DNA of 64,000 nt. Origin: Microstegium vimineum (Eukaryota > Streptophyta > Magnoliopsida > Poales > Poaceae). Where the stretch lies: assembly GCA_022036555.1 (NCBI GenBank), contig CM039128.1, forward strand, positions 18,191,640 to 18,255,639. The letters run 5' to 3'. The notes under the pieces are model-generated. The model was not told the origin of the DNA and made no database searches. It was given only the letters and a program-made list of their open reading frames with translations. Below are positions 21,152 through 33,115 of the stretch, one piece after another (within the stretch, counting starts at the first letter, position 1; each line of letters begins with the position of its first letter). The position numbers and the translations under genes were made by a program.

Positions 21152-22057
21152 AGCTTTTTTTTGTGACAACAAACAACCTTTGTTTCAACAGCACAAGGCT
21201 GTTAAGAGCCTTACAAAATCCAAGCCTATAGAGTGGAGTGTATCCTCTATCGGGCACTGAAATACATGTGCTCTATAGCAATTACAAGCAAAGCCAAGAG
21301 AAGGCTGTTGTGTCTGTAGAAGGGCATGTCTAGCAAGAATGTCAGTCATCTGGTTTTGTGTCCTTTGAATCTTCAAAATACTTGTCTCTATGGCTTGTGT
21401 AGTTAGTGAACAGCTGTGTAAAGTGTTTGATCCTCCAATCTGGTGGGTTTGCTTGAGCGGCATTTAAGAAATACACAAGCGGTAGATTGTCAGATAAGAA
21501 ATTTACTTGTAGATTTACTTTGTTAGTGATAATTGCAGCAAGTGTCATTGCTGCAGCTTCAGCCATGAGAACTAATGTAGCCCCTGTTATCTTCGCCTTG
21601 ACGTAGATAGTTTGCACCAGATGAACCTGGGTATTGATAATAAACAGCCGATTCTAGCATCTCTTGGCGGAAATGAGGGGAGATTAGGTGGTGTTGATGC
21701 GTCGGTGTAGCATCTGACTCCCTATAGTAATCCGGGGAAATGAACCATCTATCTGTCCATCGAGCTCCTATGGTGCCTATATGCCTAATTAGGTGTAATA
21801 TTATTTCATGCAATGAAGTTATTTGTACCTGACGATGTAGCATCCCTAATGTTTGGTCTTTGCATCATGGTGTGGTTGCCATCGGTGTCATCGGCATGTA
21901 AAGGAGGGGCATCTGACATTTCAGTGTTGGTACCTGAGGTGTGTATTGTATCCCTTGGTGCATAGTTCTGTTCATATGTGGCGTAGGTAGCTATGTTCGT
22001 AGTTTTGATGTAAGCCTCAAAGGACCGTGACGCGGGGGGAGGGGGAGAATTAGGCAA
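21152..22057 (-). mobile_element. LINE (non-LTR retrotransposon) 3' end with C-terminal RNase H
   Basis: Minus-strand frames encode the tail of a plant L1-type polyprotein: LMAEAAAMTLAAI, FLSDNLPLVYFLN and PPDWRIKHFTQLF are typical of the RVT_3 RNase H domain. They are followed by QNQMTDILARHAL and a terminal LLTALCC with stop at 21187-21185. An A-tract (T8 on the plus strand, about 21152-21160) lies about 25 bp beyond the stop, as expected for a 3' tail. Frameshifts break the domain near 21540-21620. The left part of the element, with endonuclease and RT, is absent (5' truncation). The far boundary near 22057 is approximate. Confidence 0.7.
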
Positions 22058-22543
22058 GTTAAAACTATCTAGATGTGCACCTAAGGTTTTGCTATCTCTA
22101 CCGCAAAAGAGTTATGCAACCTAGATTCCAAACCTACCAGCTAGCCTATCAACTAAGCTAGGAAAAGGTAAAGAACAACTAAATCAAGGCAAGTGAGGAA
22201 GATAAAGAACAAGGTAGAGATGCAAACCCCCATTGAGGACTCCGGTATTTTTACTGAGATATCGAGAAACACACAAGTTTACCCCTAGTCCTCGTTGGAG
22301 CCCCTCGCGAGAAATCCCACGCAAGGGCCAAGCTCCCGGTCAGATAACTCCGCGGATAGCCTCGGGCCTTCCCCACACGCAAGTGGGTCTCCAATGTGCC
22401 TTCCAGCAAGCCTCTCCCGGATAATCTCCGCCATCTTCACTATTAAGCTTACGACCAAAACGCCACGGTCCTTGTTTCCTCTGGTACACGGTGGTGACCA
22501 CACCACAAACGTAGTTGGTGTGATCAGCAAGACTACAAGCCCC
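22058..22543. other. Unassigned 486-bp segment between LINE and F LTR
   Basis: Mixed composition, with a GC-richer half (22290-22530). One plus-strand and one minus-strand frame of 80 codons are open but show no domain. It may be a fragment of another LTR or of the pre-insertion site. No TG/CA boundary or target duplication could be assigned. It ends exactly where the F LTR begins (TGAAAGG at 22544). Confidence 0.4.
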
Positions 22544-24322
22544 TGAAAGGTCCTAGATGGCTAGATGGGGTGAATAGCCTATTAAAAATTCTACAAATCA
22601 CTAGAGCAAAAGGTTAGATAACAATTAAGCGAAGCTTTTTGCTCTAGCTCTACTAGGGGTGCAAAGCCACCTATCCAAGCAATTCTATATGATTAAGTGC
22701 CTATCAAACAATAACAAGAACCTAGGGCACTTAACTTGAACTAGCAAGAACAATTAACAAGCTTAGCTAACTAGCAAGCTACAAACTACACAAGCTAACT
22801 AAGCAAGGTAAGAAAGAATGTAAATACAAGGATAGAGGTGATTGTTATACCGATGCCTTGTGAAGATGATATACCAATGAAAATACCCAATCACAATAAG
22901 AACACCAAGAGTAGCCGGGAGAGACATAATGATTTTCTCCCGAGGTTCACTTGGTTGCCACCAAGCTAGTCCCCGTTGTTTCGACTACTCAAATGGTGAT
23001 TCAGTGGCTAATAGGCAATGAAAAGCCTAGCTCACAACTTGAGCGCCACAAGAATCCACCCAAAAGAGAGTAACTCAATGACACGAGAAATTTACTAGAG
23101 TTACCCTTTGGCTCTCCGCCGAGGTGGGTACAAGGCCTCGCACAATCACCGGGATCAACCACGAACAATCACCAACTCGTGTTGAATCCTCCTTCTTGCT
23201 CCAAGTCGTCTAGGTGTTGGCAAACACCAAGAATAACAAGAAAACCGTAGCAAGAATGATCACCAAGTGCTTCTAGATGCAAATAACTAAGCAATGCACT
23301 TGGATTCACTCTATCTCTTTTGAGATGAACAAGGACCAAAGAGATGAGTGAGATAGGTGCTTCAGAGCTCACAAGAGTGTATGACAAGTGAAAGATTCGA
23401 GAGTGAAAGCTCCAACCGGCCACATGCCCTTACATAGCCACCCCTCAAAAAACTAGCCATTATGCCTGTGTCGGAGGCGTCGTACGCTCCGTCACCAGCG
23501 TCTGACGCCAACACAGAGAGCATCCAAAGAGCTCCCATGAGCGTCGGACGCATCCGTCGCCTTCCCGTCGGACGCTCCGCAGCGTCCGTCGCTTTTGTGT
23601 CAGAGAGTTTGAATCTGACGGACACACCTTTGTCTCTGGCTCAGCGTCCGTTGCAAGTCTTCGCAGCGTCCGTCGACATCATCCGTCGTGCTAACAGAGA
23701 GCATCCAGACAGCTCTCGAAACCGTCGGACGCGTCTGTCGCCTTGTCGACACACGCTCTCCAGCGTCCGTCGCAAGGACTGCATCCGCCTGAGCTGTGGT
23801 GAGGTCGTCGGACGCATCTGTCGCCTTGAGCAGCGTCTGGCGCTAGCGTCCGTCGCCCCTGACTTGCTCCTTTCTTTTCCAACCTTGCTCCAATGTGCCA
23901 AACACTTATGGTACTTCCTTAGAGCAGATGTTTAGCATATATTTTATGTCTTTTAAGCAAGGCTATGTTACTAGGTGAATTAATGCACATGCATGAATGA
24001 CAACACCTAGTAGCACTTGATAACCGCAATCACAACACGTTTTCCCCTTCTTGATAGTACGGCTATCTATCCTAAAGGTGATCACACTCTCTATAGTGTC
24101 TTGATCACTAAACCAAAAATTACCCTATGATATACCTTTGTCTTGAGTCCATTTTTTTTCTCTTTCTTCTTTTCCTTAGTCCATGAAGCACTTGATCAAT
24201 GCACCATTGTCATCCTTCTAGCTCCATGTGTCAAGGTGGATTACCCTAGCTTGATAGCACACTAAGCACTAGGGTTAGTCCATATGTTTCATCAATTAAC
24301 CAAAACCAAACTTCGGCTTTCA
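22544..24322 (-). repeat. 3' LTR of Sirevirus-like Copia element F
   Basis: A 1779-bp LTR. In sense orientation it begins TGAAAGCCGAAG (24322 downward) after a polypurine tract and ends CTAGGACCTTTCA at 22544, so the ends are inverted repeats TGAAAG/CTTTCA. A tract at about 23462-23870 is packed with GCGTCCGTCGC, GTCGGACGC and related words, as in LTRs A, B and C, although the rest of the sequence differs. The inner end is involved in a 129-bp tandem duplication (24272-24529). Confidence 0.82.
23462..23870. repeat. CpG-rich word array in the F LTR
   Basis: Dense run of GCGTCCGTCGC, GTCGGACGC and CGGACGCTC words on both strands, many forming near-palindromes. Comparable arrays are in LTR A (about 1330-1545), LTR B (about 45545-45905) and LTR C (about 60605-60895). 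Confidence 0.75.
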
Positions 24323-24529
24323 ATCTTCCCCTTTTTGGTAATTGATGACAACCTTTCACAAAGAGATTTATATAATGAAAATTTCAACTTTGGTAGTATT
24401 GGGTTAGTCCATATGTTTCATCAATTAACCAAAACCAAACTTCGGCTTTCAATCTTCCCCTTTTTGGTAATTGGTGACAACCTTTCACAAAGAGATTTAT
24501 ATAATGAAAATTTCAACTTTGGTAGTATT
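24272..24529. repeat. Perfect-looking 129-bp tandem duplication across the F LTR/polypurine junction
   Basis: Unit 1 is 24272-24400 and unit 2 is 24401-24529, both starting GGGTTAGTCC and ending GGTAGTATT, with a single visible difference (ATTGATG against ATTGGTG). Each unit includes the LTR start (TTTCA on the plus strand at 24322 and 24451) and the polypurine tract beside it. The element therefore carries two copies of its plus-strand priming site. Confidence 0.88.
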
Positions 24530-25416
24530 AGCTCCCCCTACATATGTGATATTTGAGTTTGGTTCATTTTGATCACATATGCATGAATATGAATTGTGGG
24601 AGAGTGAATGCTACCAAATGATGCTAAGGTATAAAGGATGGACCTTTGAAGCGTGATACCAATCAGAGTGCAAAAATTAAACCATCCTTAGCACCATGAA
24701 TGCCTAGAAACCACTTGAAAACATTTTGAGAGAACTAGATACCATTTGAAAATATAAAACCTAAGCACGCTAGTTCTTCAAACACCATATCATTTAGTTT
24801 TCTAGCATTCACCACACAAGCATATTATGAAAGTAAAAACATATGCATGCAAGCACTTATGAATGCACAAAGATATGCAACAACTTTATTCATAGGCTTG
24901 CTCCCCCCTACTTGTGTGCTTTCACCCCTACTTGTGTTCTTTCATTTTCAAAATATTTTTCTTTGTGTACTACTTACTACTTACTTCTCCCCCTTTATCA
25001 TCTATTATCATAAAAGATGTACTCAAAAGGTTTGATTATTGGAGAGAAGTTTTAGTTGTGGTTCAATCTAGATTACTTGCCCCAAGCTATTTAACTCGGT
25101 TTAAACCATGGACAAGCTTGTTCACACATCCTTGAAAGGTTATCTTGCCCATGTTGAGCTAAACATTTGAAGTTCATATTCTAGATCAAACACTAGGATT
25201 GCAAGCCCACAAATATGTCATATGTTACCACTAGATCATATCAAACATAGAAGCAATAGTGGTACCATATAAGCATCAAAACATTTGATTTTCAGGAATG
25301 ATCCTAATGAATTGATGTCTAGATGCACTAACAAGTCATAATAAGGATGAATGACATGTCAACCAACTTGTACCTTGCATAGCTCGAAGAAGAGGCATGT
25401 CATATATGGGGGTGCA

Positions 25417-28400
25417 TCAACACATATTTGAGAAGTCAAGAATGTTCAAATCATTCCTTAGCTTGCAAAATCTCTTCTCATCTAATTGCTTGGTGAATAT
25501 GTCGGCAAGTTGATCATCGGTGCCAACGCTTGTGATTTTGATATCACCCTTGAGTTGATGGTCCCTTATGAAATGGTGCCTCACATCAATGTGCTTGGTT
25601 CTTGAATGTTGAACCGAATTGTTGGTTAGCTTCACCGCACTTTCATTGTCACATAGCAATGGCACTTGTTTGAAATTGATTCCATAGTCATTCAAAGTTG
25701 CTTTCATCCAAAGCAATTGAGCACAACAACTACTCGCACTTATGTATTCGGCTTTGGTGGTAGAGAGTGCAACACTATTTTGCTTCTTTGATGACCAATA
25801 TACAAGTGACATGCCTAGCATTTGACATGTGTCCGATGTGCTTTTTCTATCAATCTTGCATCCCGCATAGTCGGAGTCCGAATATCCAAGTAACTCAAAG
25901 TTTGACCCTTTGGGATACCACAATCCAACACCTTGTGTATGCTTCAAGTACCTAAATATTATCTTTGTAGCCTTCAAGTGACTTTCTCTTGGAGAGGCTT
26001 GGAATTTTGCACACATGCATACACTAAACATCACATCCGGCCTAGAAGAGGTCACATAGAGTAAGCTTCCAATCATAGACCGATACAACTTTTGATCCAC
26101 CATGTTGCCACTAGCATCACTATCCAAGTGTCCATTAGTGCCCATTGGAGTGCTAATGCCTTTAGAATCTTCTAATCCAAACTTCTTCATCATATCCTTG
26201 ATGTACTTACCTTGACTCACAAAGGTGCCATTCTTCAATTGCTTGATTTGAAGACCAAGGAAGTAGCTAAGTTCACCAATCATTGTCATTTCAAACTCAT
26301 TTGCCATCATCTTTCCAAATTCTTCACAAAATTCTTGATTGGTTGAACCGAATATGATGTCATCCACATAGATTTGGAGCACAAATAGATCCTTGCCAAG
26401 CTTCTTGGTGAAGAGAGTAGTATCAACCTTCCCCACAATGAACCCTTTAGATAGAAGGAAATCCCTCAATCTTTCATACCATGCTCTAGGTGCTTGCTTC
26501 AAGCCATATAAAGCCTTCCTCAACTTGTATACATGGTTGGGTTTCTTGTCATCTTCAAATCTAGGAGGTTGTTCAACATATACTAGCTCATTGATATAGC
26601 CATCCAAGAAAGCACTCTTCACATCCATTTGGTATAGCTTGATGTTGTGTGCACATGCATAGGCCAATAGAATTCTAATTGCCTCTAATCTTGCAACCGG
26701 TGCATAAGTTTCTCCAAAGTCAAGACCCTCAACTTGAGTGTATCCTTGAGCTACTAATCTTGCTTTGTTTCTCACAACTATACCATCTTGGTCTTGTTTG
26801 TTTCTAAATATCCATCTTGTGCCAATCACATTGTAGTTCTTGGGTCTTTCAACTAGTTCCCAAACTTGGTTTCTAGTGAAATTGTTGAGCTCTTCATGCA
26901 TAGCATTTACCCAATCAACATCTTGTAGGGCTTCTTCAATATTTGTTGGCTCTATGGATGATACAAAAGAGTAGTGCTCACAAAAAGATGCCAATCTTGA
27001 TCTTGTTTGAACACCACTTGTAATGTCACTAACAATTTGATCAATGGGGTGATCTCTTGCAATGTTGGTTGGTTGAAGGATAGGAACTTGATTACTTGAG
27101 CTTGGTGGAGATGAACTAGCAACTTGTTGATCTTGCACTTGAGAGCTACTAACTTGCACATTAGGTGAGTTGAGCACTTGATCTTTGTCATCTTCAATGT
27201 CAATTACTTGCCTAGGCCGAATATCACCAATATCCATGTTCTTCATAGCCTTTGACAATTGTGGTCCACTCACATCTTCTAAATTCTCATTTTCAACTTG
27301 AGAACCATTGGTTTCATCAAATTAAACATCATGAACCTCCTCAAGTATACCACTAGCCGAATTCCACACTCTATAGGCTTTGCTTGTGGTTGAGTAACCA
27401 AGTAGGAACCCTTCATCACATTTCTTGTCAAACTTTCCAAGTCTTGTGCCTTTCTTCAAGATGCAGCATTTGCAACCAAACACTCTAAAGTATGCAATGT
27501 TGGGCTTTCTTCCATTCAATAGCTCAGATGGTGTCTTCTCCATCAATGGGTGACAATATAACCGGTTGCTAGAGTAGCAAGCGGTGTTGATAACTTCGGC
27601 CCAAAAAGATTGAATCACATTGTACTCACTAAGCATAGACCTTGCCATATCAATCAATGTTCTATTCTTTCTCTCAACAAGTCCATTTGTTTGATTGTGG
27701 AGTATACTTGGCCAAGAGTTGATGTTTGATTCCCAATTCATCACAAAGCTCTTCAACTCTTGTATTCTTGAATTCACTTCCATTGTCACTTCTCACTTTC
27801 TTGATGGTAGTTTCAAACTCATTGTGACATCTCTTGACAAAAGATTTGAAAGTGGCAAATGTATCACTCTTGTCATTGAGAAAGAATACCCAAGTGTATC
27901 TTATAAGATCATCCACTATGACAAATCCATACTTGTTTCCTCCAATACTAGTATAAGTTGTTGGACCAAACAAGTCCATGTGTAACAACTCAAATGCTCT
28001 ACTAGTGCTCATCATGCTCTTCTTTGGATGGGTGTGACCAACTTGTTTGCCGGCTTGACAAGATCTACAAAGTTTGTCCTTCTCAAAAACAACATCTTTC
28101 AAGCCTCTTACTAAGTCATGTTTGATCAATCTATTCAATTGCTTCATCCCAACATGACCAAACCTTCTATGCCATAACCAACCCATACTTGATTTAGTGA
28201 GCAAGCAAGTTGACAATTGAGACTCACTAGCATTGAAATCAACTAGATAGAGGTTCTCATATCTAAAGCCTTTGAAGATCAAGTTTGAACCATCAACACT
28301 AATGATCTCAACATCATCTACCCCAAATATGCATTTGAATCCAAGATCACACAATTGAGCCACGGATAGCAAATTGAAGTTCAAGCTCTCAACTAGCAAT

Positions 28401-28609
28401 ACATTTGATATGCTCAAGTCATTGGATATTGCAATCTTACCAAGTCCCTTGACCTTGCCCTTGCCATTATCACCAAAAGTAATACTATCAATGCCATCAT
28501 TGGTGTTGGAGTTTATTGATTTGAACATTCTAGAATCCCTGGTCATGTATTGAGTGCACCCACTATCAAGCACCCAATACCTTCCTCCGGCTTTGTAATT
28601 TACCCACAA
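25417..28609 (-). pseudogene. Copia F pol: protease, integrase, RT, RNase H (nearly intact)
   Basis: Order AP-INT-RT-RH marks Ty1/Copia. Protease: WVLDSGCTQYM near the start, with the catalytic Asp kept. GAG-pre-integrase: WLWHRRFGHVGMKQL. Integrase: GFVIVDD, SDNGSEF and GLVERKNRT supply the DDE residues. RT: NVIGTRWIFRNKQDQDG through LYQMDVKSAFLDG to IYVDDIIFGS. RNase H ends with KTKHIDVRHHFIRDH-like residues, then QLADIFTKQL and stop at 25417. Only two lesions were seen: a small insertion near 27680-27700 that shifts the frame between SDNGSEF and VERKNRT, and TAA at 27324-27322 in the acidic linker. The 618-codon RT-RH part is open. It is the best preserved polymerase in the window. Confidence 0.92.
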
Positions 28610-28615
28610 AAAACG

Positions 28616-29149
28616 TTAGTTCTTATTAGGTACCCATACTTGTTTGGGTCCTCCAAAGTTAGTGACCAAGGATTTTGGCACCCAAATTGCCTTCTTCTTT
28701 GGGCCAACAATGGGTGTGCCAACATACTTAGCCATGACACCATCTCTCCCTTTGGTAAGCATATAATATGAATCAAAGTGCATGGAGGTGGATTTAGCAA
28801 ACTTGGTTTGGCTCATGTTAAGTTTGCAATATTGGTCAACATGCCCCACTTGCTTGCATTTGTTGCAAAACCCACCATTGATTCTCACAAAGCTAGGCTT
28901 TGGAGTTACAAAGGCCACCATGCCTTTCTTGGGGGTATAGCCCAATCCCTCTTTGTAGTGGGAAAATCTTTGGCTACCCAAGCACTTTAGCAAGCGGGCA
29001 TCTCCACCATATGCCTTACCCAAAGCATGAGTGAGTTCATTAACATCTTTTCTCAATTTTCATTTTCACTCACTAGTGTAGCATCATCCTTTGAGCTATC
29101 ACTCGTGGGTGTGCAAGTGGATGTGCTACATTGTGTTTCAGTTGGTGTA
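28616..29149 (-). pseudogene. Copia F gag C-terminus with zinc knuckle, truncated by element H
   Basis: The CX2CX4HX4C knuckle is CNKCKQVGHVDQYC; it binds element RNA. Upstream lies a Ser/Thr-rich stretch (CSTSTCTPTSDSSKDD) and ALGKAYGGDARLL. A frameshift with stop lies near 29053 between SENEN and KDVNEL. Beyond 29149 the reading runs into the 3' LTR of element H, so the gag N-terminus is disconnected. Downstream GPKKKAIWVPKSL precedes the protease, as in other Sireviruses. Confidence 0.85.
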
Positions 29150-30369
29150 TGTTGGTATTTCTTAACGCAAACAGATAAATCCGCAAGCACACGGATACCA
29201 CTGTAGCTTTCACCCGTGAGTATTCCAAGGGTATTGATTTCCACGGGGAACGTGAAGTGTACTAGATAAGAACTAAGAGCATCCAAGGATAGATAAGATA
29301 AATGGGTAGGGAGATTTGAGAGTTTTCTAAGGGGGATATCTAATCAAAGGTCCACTATACTCTACTTACTTTGGAGCAACAGTACCTTCCCGACTCTTGA
29401 CAAAGACTGGGAAAAAGGTAGTCGGGAGAGGCTGCCAAAAGCTCTACGAAAACACCAACCCAAACATGATGGACTACAAAGGGCTACAGAGCTGTCACCC
29501 CTGGGGTTACCACAACTATCCGTTGGATTGGGCGCAAACTCAGGTAAACTCTAGTCTAGACACCATGTCTACACTATCGCTTATTACTCTAATCCGAATT
29601 CAGAACTAGAGCACTCAATACGAGCAGAGATCCCGTAAATAGAATAAAGTAAGAACTGAAATAAGATACTTAGAAATATAAATGAAGAACCTGGAGATTG
29701 CTCCGAACCAGATGCTGCACAAGTACAATGTTGAGGAAGATCCGACAGATCCGGCTCCTCCTAGCTCTCTCCTCCTCTCTCTCACCTCTAATTACAACTA
29801 GATGAACTAGAACTAGAAGAACTAGATCTAGACAACTAGAGGGACCTCTCTCCTTCTTTACATCTAATTGAAACCCTAGCTTTTGCTCTGGAGAAGAATA
29901 ATGAGATCAGAGATGCCTCCTCAGTGCCAGGGGCCTTCCTTATATAGCCTCCTCAAATGAACGTCGGTCGTCGGATCAAACCGACCTTAATGGAGGGGTT
30001 AGATGCAACCTCAAAGGCGGTGGAGGGGGGTATCCGCGAGGTGGCCTGAGATTGGCCACCAGGCCAGGGCGGCCGCCCTAGGGGGTAGGGCGGGCGCCCT
30101 GCCCCTGGGCCCGCTCACCTTCTCGTTTCTTCCCGCGCCTTCTGGAACCCTCTAGAGTATAGAAAATCCTGCGGATGATAATTATCTCTATGTAATGCTT
30201 GCATGTGGGCCTTTCCTCCTCATTTCTTGATAACCCCTTGCAGAGACAGACATTCACCAAAACTCATGGAATTCTATTAGTATAAACCCTATTTCTAGGC
30301 ATTGGTTTCATTTAGATCCTTATTCTTGTTTAGTTGACAGTTGAATTTGGTACTTAAGGACCGTCAACA
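29150..30369 (-). repeat. 3' LTR of element H
   Basis: 1220 bp. Sense orientation begins TGTTGACGGTCC at 30369 and ends AAATACCAACA at 29150. The first 390 bp (plus strand) match 36386-36780. The adjoining sense sequence AAGCTTGGAGGAGTT at 30384-30370 is the polypurine tract. It lies in Copia F gag; flank 29145-29149 is GTGTA. Confidence 0.85.
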
Positions 30370-30949
30370 AACTCCTCCAAGCTTACCTTTTGCTCGTCCC
30401 TGAGCGAAGATGAACTCAAAGACGGATCAGGAGTTGCTACAATGTTTTCACGCCTTAAAGGTACACATGCGTTCAAACAAGAATTCTCCTCTGGATTAGA
30501 GTAAACTATTCTGACTTTCAAACTTACCCATATTACCTTTAACCATGGATCTTATAGCCATCACTTGGGTCTTGAGTAATTGAAAAGTAGAATGATCAGG
30601 CCAAGAACTATGTCTCAAGCTCTTCACTTTACCTTCATCCGGGAGTTTTGCAAAGTTTTCAAAATAAAACTCAAAGTCTCTTTTGTATGACCCTCTCAAG
30701 TCTCTCAATATATGGTATTTTTGGATCCTCACCAAGGCAACAATGGTGTTATGCCTTCTCTCAGAATATTATTTGGAGCAGGCAAAGTAACAATGTGTCT
30801 TTTCTCTCTCACCCTATAACTAATAGGCAATATATGGAGTTCATAGGTGGGGAGAAACAACGCATACATACTTGCAAAGCATATATTGTAAAGTCAAACA
30901 ATGGATCCAGAGAAACAGGTCATATAATCAAATCAAGATGTGCATGTGT

Positions 30950-31255
30950 ACATGATATATGGTGGATGTATGAGGATGAATAAATGGTGGATGTATGAGG
31001 ATGAATAAATGGTGTATGTATGAGGGTGAATATATATGTGTGATGGATATATGAGGGGGTATGGTGGAAACCAAATCTTACTCTGCTCCTTGAATACGAT
31101 GTATGAGGATGAATAAATGGTGGATGTATGAGGATGGATAAATGGTGGATGTATGAGGGTGAATATATGGTGGATGTATGAGGGTGAATATATATGTGTG
31201 ATGGATATATGAGGGGGTATGGTGGAAACCAAATCTTACTCTGCTCCTTGAATAC
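30950..31255. repeat. Minisatellite in element H
   Basis: About 24-bp units of the form ATGGTGGATGTATGAGGATGA repeat several times. A longer block ending CTCTGCTCCTTGAATAC is duplicated at a distance of 158 bp (about 31016-31097 and 31174-31255). Minus-strand frames across it read as His/Ile/Tyr repeats and are composition artefacts. Confidence 0.85.
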
Positions 31256-33115
31256 ATATATACATACATCTCTCTTTTGGAACTTGGAACTTTTGAGAGA
31301 ACTTGGGTTTGCTCTTTGTTTAATTTTTTTAGAGAGGCGGGCATCTAAGTACCCATTGTTTTGATAGGACACTTGTCCATGTTTTACTCTCTTTATATTT
31401 TTTTTATATATTTGTTTTTTTTTGACAAACCCAAGTCTCTTTCTATAATAACACTTTTGAGAGATAATAACATTTGAGAGATAAAAACAAGGAAATCCTT
31501 GGACTAGTTATATATGTGGTAATGGGATATATGGATAGGTGGAGAACTGGGATATTTTTGGTTACTTACTCCCAGGGTAGGAGAAGAGCATTTTTCTGGT
31601 GGATCTGAATGACATATATGTGGATGCGTACTTCCAGGATAGAAGTAGCATAAATGAGTGGAGTGTACGTGATCTTGATTTTAAAAGCATGACAAGTCTC
31701 TAAGGGTCAACAAAACTTGACAAAACTCAATGCAAATACAAGTAGTAAATATGATAGTGAATGTTTTCCTAATCTACCAGGCATGTATATATGGCTGTGG
31801 TAGGAATTCAAGCTCTCATCATACAGAGACTCATCATGTAATATTTTTAATTTTCAAAAGATAAATTCTCCAGAACTCCAGTATTTCTAGGAACAAGATA
31901 AACAGTAGCTCAACTTTCTCATATCATACCTATCAACTACCTAGACTTAGCTCAAGCATTCGCAACCCACAAGTTTCAGGTTTAGAGCAAATTTTCATGT
32001 CAAAACAGTTACATCTAAAACTCGGGAGAATTCAAGGCTGAAAACTAGGTACTTGAAAGGAATTACGACAGAGCAACTATTCATCATTTCCATAGAGTTA
32101 TATTCAGAGTTCTTCTTTTTATTATTAGCAACTTTTAAAATCAAACAAACTAAATTATTAATTGAGAAAACTCACTTAAGGATAAAGTAAACAATGAAAA
32201 GTATCTAAGTTGTAACTCTTGTGATTAAGTGTGAACCTTCATGTGCTCACATTTTTTTTGAATTTATTTATATAACTAATATCTAAGTAAACCTAAGTGA
32301 ATAAGGATACTTACCTGGGTACATGGGGATGCTCTCCCCCAAGCTAGATGTTGACATAGTTATTCATTTAGATAGTGCAGACTTACTTCACTTCTCTGAG
32401 ACTTCAAAGATGATAGTTGATGTAGTTGTACTTCTCAAAGTAGATAAAGTTATCTAATTCTGTCTAGTCTTTCCAAATCCTACTAAACTCAAAATAGACA
32501 ACAAAGCTCGTGGAACAGATTAAGTGTTAGCGGTAAACCATTTATGCCTTGATTGTTTAGATCTTTGCAGAATTCGAATATTCAAATATATTTTTTTATA
32601 TGCAAATGACTAATGCAATATTTTTTTATGCCTCCACAGTAAATAGTTGGAAGACTTATTCACATGGGGCTTAAAGGTTTTTATTTTTGAATGCAATGCA
32701 GTGCAATAATATAGATATGTCATGATTAAGACGATTATGCAATGGGTTATACTAAGGATGATATAGTACTAGAATATTTATGGAAAGTAAATATGCTAGA
32801 GTGCAACTAATACAATGCAGAGGAAAATAAATATGCAGATAACTTATCGAGTTTACCTTCCGGCTGAGGTTTGAAGATTTAGGTTCGTTGAACCGGACCT
32901 CTCTTCTGGTTCAAATGTCTTAAGGAGCATGGTCCACTCCTGATGAATACTTCGATGTTTGCTCTTCTTGTGTTGGTGTTTCTGATGAAGTCTGTTTCCT
33001 CTTCCACACTTTCTCAGTCTGAGGTTCTGCCTCTTCTTTCCTCTGTAGCAGGTGATACATTCTCTGTTGGTGGTATGACTTCTTTCTCAGGAGAACTCTT
33101 ATCTTTATTATTGAA

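Larger units (their letters stand above)
24323..29149 (-). mobile_element. Internal region of Sirevirus-like Copia element F
   Basis: Carries the 3' untranslated part (24323-25416, with several purine tracts in sense orientation: complements of ATCTTCCCC, GCTCCCCCTA, CTCCCCCCTA and CTCCCCCTTT), pol (25417-28609) and the zinc-knuckle end of gag (28616-29149). Its gag N-terminus and 5' LTR are displaced by element H, inserted at 29150. Copy E in the left block is the same family in the other orientation. Confidence 0.85.

Noticed and set aside
30920..31372. His/Tyr/Ile-rich minus-strand proteins
   Set aside because: They are translations of the minisatellite; all three frames are open for the same reason.
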